From Valencia hispanica (lineage: Eukaryota > Chordata > Actinopteri > Cyprinodontiformes > Valenciidae): 64,000 nt of DNA. The DNA is taken from the NCBI GenBank assembly GCA_963556495.2, contig OY747711.1, positions 31,386,914 through 31,450,913 on the forward strand, read 5' to 3'. Shown piece after piece: positions 59,001 through 64,000 of this stretch (position 1 is the stretch's first letter; each line of letters starts with the position of its first letter). Below the pieces are notes generated by a model that saw only the letters and a list, made by a program, of their open reading frames with translations, was not told the DNA's origin and did not search any database. A program made the translations under genes and the position numbers.

Positions 59001-62000
59001 TTTTAAGCACAGGATTTACCTAAATTAGATTTAAAATATAAATAGAATTAAAGAATAATCAATGAAACAGAAAAATAAACATGTGTGACATAAAATTCTG
59101 AATTTTGGGGTTCTATTTAGAAGCTATAAGTAATAAATATCTTACTTTGCTTTAAAATCACTAAGAGCACATTAGTTGTGTATTTGAGTATCTATTGTAG
59201 GTTGAGAATGCAGTCAAATTTCTGAAACCTAAAACATACCTGATCTAATCGCAGCAGGGCTAACAATCTTCATTAGGATCCGACAGTTCTTCTCTGGTGA
59301 TTGGTCATAGCCCAAACACAAGTGGGGTAGATATTTTCATGGATGTTGGTTTATATGTGAAAAGTGCCCACTTGCACAGCTTTAAAGTAACTTTAAAGGG
59401 GCTATATGCAATTTTCTGACATTTAAACTCGCGACTGACCCTCCAACTTTCTTAGTCTTATGTGGAGTTACTGTTGGTGTCAAAGTTGTCCTGGGTCTCT
59501 TCTGTGTATTCGCACAATCCATTTAACTGGTTGCGAGTGCTGACTACCATAAGTGGCAGAGTGATCTGAAACATTTAACATGAACGTGCTTGACACCACA
59601 TCCGCAGACAGCGCGGGAAAAATCGGACCCGACAGAAAATAGAAAAAATTGGATACAGTCTTATAGGTGCACCCACTGTGAGCTGACAAGGTGTCAGTAT
59701 GCTCATCAGGAGATGTTTGAGTCATAAATGGTCAAATAAAAAGGCTATTGTTATGCTTATTTTGAGAAAAAAGTTGCATATAGCCTCTTTAAATGTATAT
59801 TCTTTAGCCAAATCCGTAACCAATGGAAAATGAATCACTGATTGCAGAAATAATCTAATATATGGGGAACTGATATGGGACCATTATGGACAGCTCCAAA
59901 TGCATCTGTTTTTTTAAAGTACCTGAAATACTTGGAGAACTCACCCATTTAAGAACTTTCTCATTGCCAGGCACTAGAGCTAACAGGCATTTCTCCCTGT
60001 AGCTTATATTGCGAAACTGAGCATGCTAAATATATATGTAACTAGATCGTTTTTCTGTGAATAATGATCAAATCAAGGCATTGGTGCAGTCTTAATGTTT
60101 CTAAAATAGCATTTTCATGAACCTCTAACATTTTTTAGATTATAGATTTACAAATACAATTTGCACGTGGCGTTAATTACCCTAGCCTCTGTGAAAAGTT
60201 CATTTGTATCCATACAAGATAAAGAGTCTCAGAGAGTCATTCACTCCTGGTAAGAGGCTTACTGCTAATAATCTCTCAGCAGAAGTACTTATAAAGAATA
60301 TCTAGTCCTCTGGTTGCTTAAATTATCCCTTCAAGCAACCAGACACCTGGGTGCTTAAATTAGTGTATATTCAAATGACAAAAGAAATCGGGAAGAATTT
60401 CAGAGCAGGGGTAGGGACGCAATCTCAAACTTGACACCTGAGCTCTCCATTCCCTCAGGCAAACTGTCACTCATCAGGTGCTTATATACCCACACAGGCA
60501 GGGGATTACTTCAGAAAATCTTTCTCAAAGACTAAAACATTAACTTACATTCACATACTCCACTTAAACCTCATTGTACAAGAAGGGAGTCTTTTGTCAA
60601 CCAGATACAGCGAAAATGCCTCTGAACTCACAGGCATCTTGAGACTGACTGTCATATAATGTAGACCATGGCTTGATCTTGGCAGGCCTTTTTTAAATTA
60701 CTTTAATGAATGGCTTTTTTTGCAAATACATATTATGGCCCTAATTTATCAAAGGTTTATGCTTGTTAAAACATGGGCAAACCTCACAGCGGGCGCAAAA
60801 ACATGCAGCAGGTGATTTACTAAGCAGACTCAAAGAGCACTCCGCCTGATGAATATTAAATGTGGGTGTTTCTGTCAGAAGGCGCAAAATATTGGGAGGA
60901 TAACATGTAAATAAGTAGGCGTTCCACACGCAGTGTGACTTATCAAACATGAAACTGTTTGCGTATTTGAACACTTCTCTTTACGCCTGGTTTGCACACA
61001 CAATCTTAGTAGATCACCTGCAAATCAGGAACATACTCTTCGTGATATTTTTTTTGCAGCGCAAGAAATTTTCCGCTCTTTATTTGGAATATTGATAAAC
61101 CGCACCCTATATGTTTCATAGAAAATTAACAATGTTGGGTTTTTTTTCTATTGAATTTGGTGTAATTCAGTGACAGCTCTACCTTATAAATTACAGACCT
61201 GGCATATTTACTAAAGCATTGTTGGGTATTTGTTTGATGGATTAATAAAAAAATATGTAAAATTTCAGATTCCTTTAGTAATACTTTTGAGTATCAACTT
61301 TGAAGTTGATGTGTACCTAACCATCAGTGTAATTTTCATATATTAAAGAAACTTGTGTGGACATCAAAAAAGCTCTTGTCCTGGGGCTCACATACTTTCT
61401 AAATCTGGCCCTGGTGGAGACAAAATATAGGGTATTAGATCTATTTTTTGGACCATTACCATGATTGAACTGGACCAGAATGACAACTTTTTAACTGATT
61501 GGAATGTTTGTATAATTGTATTGAAATAACTTCTTGTTAAGTGCCTTGAGATGACATCTGTTGCGAATTGGCGCTATATAAATAAACTAAATTGAATTGA
61601 AATTGAAAGAATAGCCATGTTACAAAATGGCAAAAAATTTATCATGATTACTTTCTTTCTGGAATCTGTTGTAACAGGAAAGATCTGGAGTTGCTAAACC
61701 TAAAACATACAAGAATTTTGCATTTCTCATTATAATAAAGCTTAGATTACTTACTTTACAAAAAGCACCCAAATGTACCATCAGTGCTCATTTACTCTAC
61801 ATGTGTAGCCACTTAAAAAATCTGTAGATGTACAAATATCAGTTAACTAGCCCAAAGCACAACCATACTTGATTGTAGAACCAGCTTTCCAAAAATATTT
61901 TTCTGTTAATATCAGCAGCAGTCCATGAGAACCAACCTTACGGTTTGTAAATCATTTAGTTTGCATTCTAATGTTTTCATTTATTCCTCCAATAATTAAA

Positions 62001-63178
62001 GATTTTTGCTTTATCTCTCTATTGGATACATCTGACCACAATTGCATGGTTTGCATCTGCTTTCAAAGATCCTATTGAAAGTACATGTTGTGCGAACAAC
62101 CATTTGAACAATTTTCCATATTTTTTTCACACTTTTTTTAAAAGGTGCATTTTCACAGCTTGTGCTTTCTATTTCTTGGCAGCACATTTGAACTAAACGT
62201 ACCCTGTTGTGTTGAAGAAGCTGTCTCCCGTAATGCAGTCTCTAGTTGATGCTGAAGGAACGAACCAAAACGCCGAAGTGCAGCTCCCATCGACTTGCCT
62301 CTCAAACCCATAGTCACTGTTTTAAGTCAAGAAAAAAGGTACACTGAAGCATTATCAGTACCACTTATTATTTCTTTTAAAGTTCTAATAGAAATATTCA
62401 GAGAAGATAGAATCAATAATTCTAAAAACAGAGAAAAATTATTGGTGTGTAAAAAGTTCTCACACAACAACAGCTGGCTGAGGTTTGATGTTTTATGAAT
62501 CACACATCAGGAGCAGATGAATCATTGTTTGTGTTTACAAAAATTATAATTACAACCTGTAATGTCTTACAGATCTTTCATGTTTCTTTCATTAGGATGA
62601 GGAAATCAGAACCAGCAGATAAGCGTTTTCCCATAAAATGTTTGTAAGCTCACAATTCTGCATATTAGTGACAGACATAAAGATAAAAGAAAGTGTGGAG
62701 CTGACTGAAGTACAGGAAGTGTCACAGTACTTGTTAGACATAAGGAGAGAGAAAAGTAGGTCATTTTCAATCTGTGTAACTCTTCAGCAAATTACAGCAG
62801 CCAAATAATCACTTAAAAATAACGTCAGATTAAATATCCATCCATCCATCCATCCATCCATCTAGCCATCCATCCGTATTTTTCTTTTACTTTAGAAAAC
62901 CTTCTGAATTGTTACACATATCCCTGTAAACTCTCTTCTCCTTATGTCTTTTTTGCTTCACACATGCTGCCTCTGGAGACTTATGAAGTGTTGAGAATTT
63001 GACTTAATGAAGTGAAAAGAGTGTAGCTGCAGAAGGAAACTCACCACTCAAAATCTGCCTCTGTGCATGGGCAGGAGTCTGACATCTGAGAAATATACTG
63101 ATCTCTGGCCTTGACACATCGAACGTTTGCTCTCAGTTTTTGGAAGATTCTCTTCATTCCCATGATGCACACTTCTCC
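44562..63178 (-). CDS. sorcs1: SORCS1, C-terminal half (11 exons, spliced)
   Basis: This is the paralogue of the + strand gene, read on the opposite strand toward it. Exons in transcript order: 63178-63045, 62316-62203, 58735-58564, 55980-55794, 53882-53749, 53672-53549, 51988-51876, 51124-50990, 47347-47248, 45851-45743, 44716-44562. They join in one frame and give the cysteine-rich 10CC region (GEVCIMGMKRIF, CPCTEADFECDYGFER), a PKD domain (DFGDG), [15 protein letters not shown], a transmembrane helix with YKFKR, and a tail that begins KIPGMNTY. The KIPG start points to SORCS1, a neuronal sorting receptor known for alternative cytoplasmic tails and for trafficking of neurexin and AMPA receptors in mammals. 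The 5' exons lie beyond the window. The final exon is unresolved, because the mapped tail exon ends with one spare base. All introns used are GT/AG. Confidence 0.92.
44717..45742. other. sorcs1 intron
   Basis: No repeat recognised. It separates the tail exon from the transmembrane exon. Confidence 0.4.
45743..45851 (-). CDS. sorcs1: sorcs1 exon: transmembrane helix
   Basis: The acceptor is CTGTTAAG and the donor is GTACAG. The 109 bases read APLVDGSDSGHSGTAV, then IMLVSVVLMGLAIFVIYKFK plus R. The helix and the KFKR stop-transfer signal match sorcs3. Confidence 0.95.
45852..47247. other. sorcs1 intron
   Basis: AT-rich. Several GCTAGC-containing tracts (46650-46710) are seen, but no element can be named. 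Confidence 0.4.
47248..47347 (-). CDS. sorcs1: sorcs1 exon: ALNQ membrane-proximal segment
   Basis: The acceptor is CCTTCTAG and the donor is GTAAGT. The 100 bases read LSQVLLSALNQDLIKFTIKP, then GLQVNVYATRLSP. The start at LSQ, not at the internal VLL, is chosen because it restores the LxQ-I/L-S-x spacing and the 100-base length of the sorcs3 exon. Confidence 0.92.
47348..50055. other. sorcs1 intron, largely unique sequence
   Basis: There is an open frame at 48795-49136 (113 codons, + strand) with many Cys and Ser, but no family signature or splice context was found. I treat it as chance. Confidence 0.35.
50060..50100. repeat. (ACT)n / (ATA)n microsatellite
   Basis: A run of CTACTACTAATACTACTACT and ATAATAATAATA. 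Confidence 0.88.
50460..50760 (+). mobile_element. Tc1 transposase N-terminal fragment
   Basis: A frame of 90 codons contains LGLHQTTVRVILDKWKIHGT and VVKLPNQPTKSPPITTHPGD, the HTH and GRP-linker part of a Tc1 transposase. The catalytic part is missing. It lies in the sorcs1 intron between 50990 and 47347. Confidence 0.7.
50990..51124 (-). CDS. sorcs1: sorcs1 exon: [13 protein letters not shown] block
   Basis: The acceptor is TTATTAAAG and the donor is GTACTG. The 135 bases read VTGISEDQLLVSVLPGLPTT, then AEVFIVPERRSRDRAMIEKW and AHLDQ. The basic ERRSRDR stretch, just outside the membrane, is absent from the sorcs3 copy. Confidence 0.95.
51125..51875. other. sorcs1 intron
   Basis: No feature recognised. 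Confidence 0.4.
51876..51988 (-). CDS. sorcs1: sorcs1 exon: VPEWREDIA block
   Basis: The acceptor is TGTATTTCAG and the donor is GTGGGT. The 113 bases read DYFRSHPLVFSSNLDELNPG, then VPEWREDIARVVETCIIQ. Confidence 0.95.
51989..53548. other. sorcs1 intron
   Basis: AT-rich. A short tract with CCACCAGAGGGCGACAGGAA (near 52512) is GC-richer and may be repeat debris. Confidence 0.35.
53549..53672 (-). CDS. sorcs1: sorcs1 exon: PVVTLDAAITF module
   Basis: The acceptor is TGTCTTGCAG and the donor is GTAATA. The 124 bases read PVVTLDAAITFTFSKEGSHT, then LTVQALAGNTVHQDQIRVAV. Confidence 0.95.
53749..53882 (-). CDS. sorcs1: sorcs1 exon: WWFDN module
   Basis: The acceptor is TCTAAAG and the donor is GTAAGC. 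The 134 bases read CQLEQVQLSAPLVVIKNKAV, then NFTTTLRPSSVGTVTYFWWF and DNKTE. Confidence 0.95.
54488..54982. mobile_element. hAT-type MITE with perfect 8-bp target duplication
   Basis: It is flanked by TTTTACAT on both sides (54480-54487, 54983-54990). The left end reads CAGTGTTTCCCAACTCTGGT and the inverted right end TAATGTTTTTCGATCCTGGT. The inner blocks GGCACACTGCCCTG and GCAGGGCAGTGTGG pair as well. It lies in the sorcs1 intron and carries no gene. Confidence 0.88.
55010..55680. mobile_element. decayed DNA transposon, class uncertain
   Basis: The block with TTGTTCTGGGTTCTTTGTGA, AATGAGTCGTCAGCATGCTT and ACCACCTGTTCCAAACTGAT is a known-looking fish transposon interior, inverted. No open frame remains. 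Confidence 0.5.
55794..55980 (-). CDS. sorcs1: sorcs1 exon: PKD domain core
   Basis: The acceptor (a T run, then AAG) and the donor GTAAGT flank 187 bases. It reads GLSSMTSITVDFGDGTAISY, then DDGVKHIYNKVGIYQVSA and VFLYLHVS. The DFGDG turn is conserved with sorcs3. Confidence 0.95.
55981..56399. other. sorcs1 intron
   Basis: Nothing recognised. Confidence 0.4.
56400..57400 (-). mobile_element. Tc1-like remnant with an insertion
   Basis: The left part (56410-56700, GAGAACCACCTTTTATTGCA) and the right part (57170-57400, TTTTGTGTTGGTCTGTCATA, CTGCAAGGCACT) are Tc1-type ends. Between them, starting near 56715 (AAAGGGATATTCCACTCCGA), lies another repeat. No transposase frame remains. Confidence 0.6.
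57401..58563. other. sorcs1 intron
   Basis: No element recognised. Confidence 0.4.
58564..58735 (-). CDS. sorcs1: sorcs1 exon: end of 10CC, start of PKD
   Basis: The acceptor is TCATTCCAG and the donor is GTGATG. The 172 bases read YRKALSNNCTEGSLLKYSPR, then QQKCPSQAPRGLQLFTSEG and NVTFLVFLEE. Sequons NCT and NVT are visible. The opposite strand is open for 75 codons here, but that is only the shadow of this exon. Confidence 0.93.
58736..59392. other. sorcs1 intron
   Basis: AT-rich. Nothing recognised. Confidence 0.4.
59397..59788. mobile_element. TTAA-type MITE, full copy
   Basis: It is flanked by TTAA at 59393-59396 and 59789-59792. The left end is AGGGGCTATATGCAATTTTC and the inverted right end AGAGGCTATATGCAACTTTT. 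A truncated relative is at 20101-20422. No coding capacity. Confidence 0.85.
59789..60735. other. sorcs1 intron
   Basis: No element recognised. Confidence 0.4.
60736..61412. mobile_element. MITE with GGCCCTAATTTATCAAAG ends
   Basis: The left end GGCCCTAATTTATCAAAG and the inverted right end GGGCCAGATTTAGAAAGT form an imperfect inverted repeat. The interior is GC-richer on the left (60780-60990). The class is uncertain. Confidence 0.65.
61420..61610 (+). mobile_element. LINE (L2-type) 3' end with TTGAA tail
   Basis: GTGCCTTGAGATGACATCTG, then GGCGCTATATAAATAAACTA and ATTGAATTGAAATTGAA form the typical tail of another L2-type family. Confidence 0.72.
61611..62202. other. sorcs1 intron
   Basis: Possible Tc1 debris near 61840-62120 (CCAAAGCACAACCATACTTG). 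No clear ends. Confidence 0.35.
62203..62316 (-). CDS. sorcs1: sorcs1 exon: 10CC region, second part
   Basis: The acceptor is TTAAAACAG and the donor is GTACGT. The 114 bases read CDYGFERQVDGSCTSAFWFV, then PSASTRDCITGDSFFNTTG. The equivalent sorcs3 exon must lie before base 1. Confidence 0.93.
62317..63044. other. sorcs1 intron between the two 10CC exons
   Basis: It holds an (ATCC)n run at 62837-62872. Nothing else is recognised. Confidence 0.4.
62837..62872. repeat. (ATCC)n microsatellite
   Basis: Tandem ATCC units with one interruption (TAGCC). Confidence 0.9.
63045..63178 (-). CDS. sorcs1: sorcs1 exon: 10CC cysteine-rich region, first part
   Basis: The acceptor (TATCACAG) and donor (GTGAGT) flank 134 bases. 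It reads GEVCIMGMKRIFQKLRANVR, then CVKARDQYISQMSDSCPCTE and ADFE. The CPC and DFEC pattern is typical of the VPS10-receptor 10CC domain. It ends with two bases that complete a cysteine codon in the next exon. Confidence 0.93.
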
Positions 63179-64000
63179 CTGTGATAAATAATGCATCATA
63201 AAAATATCTTCTTCTCCCCTTTGTTTTATAGCATCTTATTTTCATTGTGTAGATAAATCAAAGTGATTCTTTAAGATTAATCAGATTGGCTGATCTTTTT
63301 GAAGCTTGCATTTTGTAGTAGTCTGGTATAGGCAGTAAAAAAACCAATGGTTTTTGTCAAGCATGGAAAATAGTCTGATTTTTCTTGCTGATATTTTTTC
63401 CTTAGCCAAGATAGACACAAAAAATAGGCTGGGTTATATTAGTATAATATCTGGATAAGATCTATATATCTGTATATTGTTGGGTTTATATTATTGAAAC
63501 AAATGTTAGGTAATTTTAACCCAGCATTCAAAGACTGGGACACGGTTTGTTGGGTTAGAGAAGAAATAACAAAGAGCCTTATCATTCTTCACAGGCCATC
63601 ATTTTGAACAACATATGAGGAAATAAGAAATTGTATAATGGTAAAATAATGCTGTATTATTGTGTTATTTTGAAAAAATTGCATCGAGTATTTCAGTTCA
63701 TGCCAAAGGATGATGTTGTTAATTTAAAACCGTATACCTGCTAAGTACTTAAGCTAGTGTTTGCTACTGTATTTTCAAAATTCACACTTGAACAGGCAAA
63801 AAAGCTACATTTATTCCTACTTTGGGTTTTCTTGCGATTGTGTTTCAAAATCAATATTAGTTGTAGTGTGCAAAAACGTAATATTTATTTTAATTTTTGA
63901 TTTTCAACAATAGATGCACTAAGGACAACAAAGATATGAATCACTTTTTGCCATGTTATATATTAAGTACAAATTCAGATTTTCAAATGCAATCCTTTAT
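63179..64000. other. sorcs1 intron, upstream side
   Basis: No further sorcs1 exon is visible up to the window edge. Confidence 0.45.

Overview
This window is vertebrate nuclear DNA, most likely from a ray-finned (teleost, probably percomorph) fish. The evidence is AT-rich intronic sequence, short coding exons bounded by GT/AG splice sites, and a dense load of fish-type transposons: many Tc1/mariner lineages, L2/CR1-type LINE pieces, hAT, Harbinger-like and TTAA-type MITEs, and a tRNA-derived SINE with a GGAT tail. There are no bacterial genes, operons, CRISPR arrays or stand-alone RNA genes.

Two host genes can be read with confidence. They are paralogous VPS10-domain sorting receptors of the SorCS family arranged tail to tail. 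On the + strand, ten exons from 121 to 30291 encode the C-terminal half of SORCS3: end of the 10CC region, PKD domain, membrane-proximal module, transmembrane helix and cytoplasmic tail, ending in a PDZ-type C terminus (NCTNV). Its upstream exons lie before the window. On the - strand, eleven exons from 63178 down to 44562 encode the matching part of SORCS1, starting one cysteine-rich module further upstream. Its 5' part lies beyond 64000. Seven homologous exons have identical lengths in the two genes (172, 187, 134, 124, 113, 135 and 100 bases) with the same intron phases. Every exon junction proposed here keeps frame.

The last SORCS1 exon is not settled. The mapped tail exon ends in phase 1. 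Two phase-compatible, non-repetitive, GC-richer candidates lie downstream at 38588-38694 and 37402-37514, which fits the known use of several alternative SORCS1 tails. The stop codon of SORCS3 and the last mapped exon of SORCS1 are only about 14 kb apart.

The rest of the window is introns, 3' flanks and transposon debris. Notable structures are: a near-complete Tc1 copy with about 200-bp inverted repeats and one nonsense codon (3113-4701); an L2-type LINE split by a MITE (8807-11275); a foldback structure with arms of about 345 bp (18261-19430); a Tc1 carrying a Harbinger-like MITE (24397-26210); a MITE inside the SORCS3 3' flank that brings its own AATAAA; a multi-layer Tc1 nest (33400-36740); a SINE with a perfect 12-bp target duplication (39564-39946); a hAT element nested in another Tc1 (41116-42975); and three MITEs of two types with TTAA or TTAA-like ends.

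I found no convincing new biological system. The most useful leads are the compact tail-to-tail SORCS3/SORCS1 arrangement with candidate alternative tails, and the foldback element.
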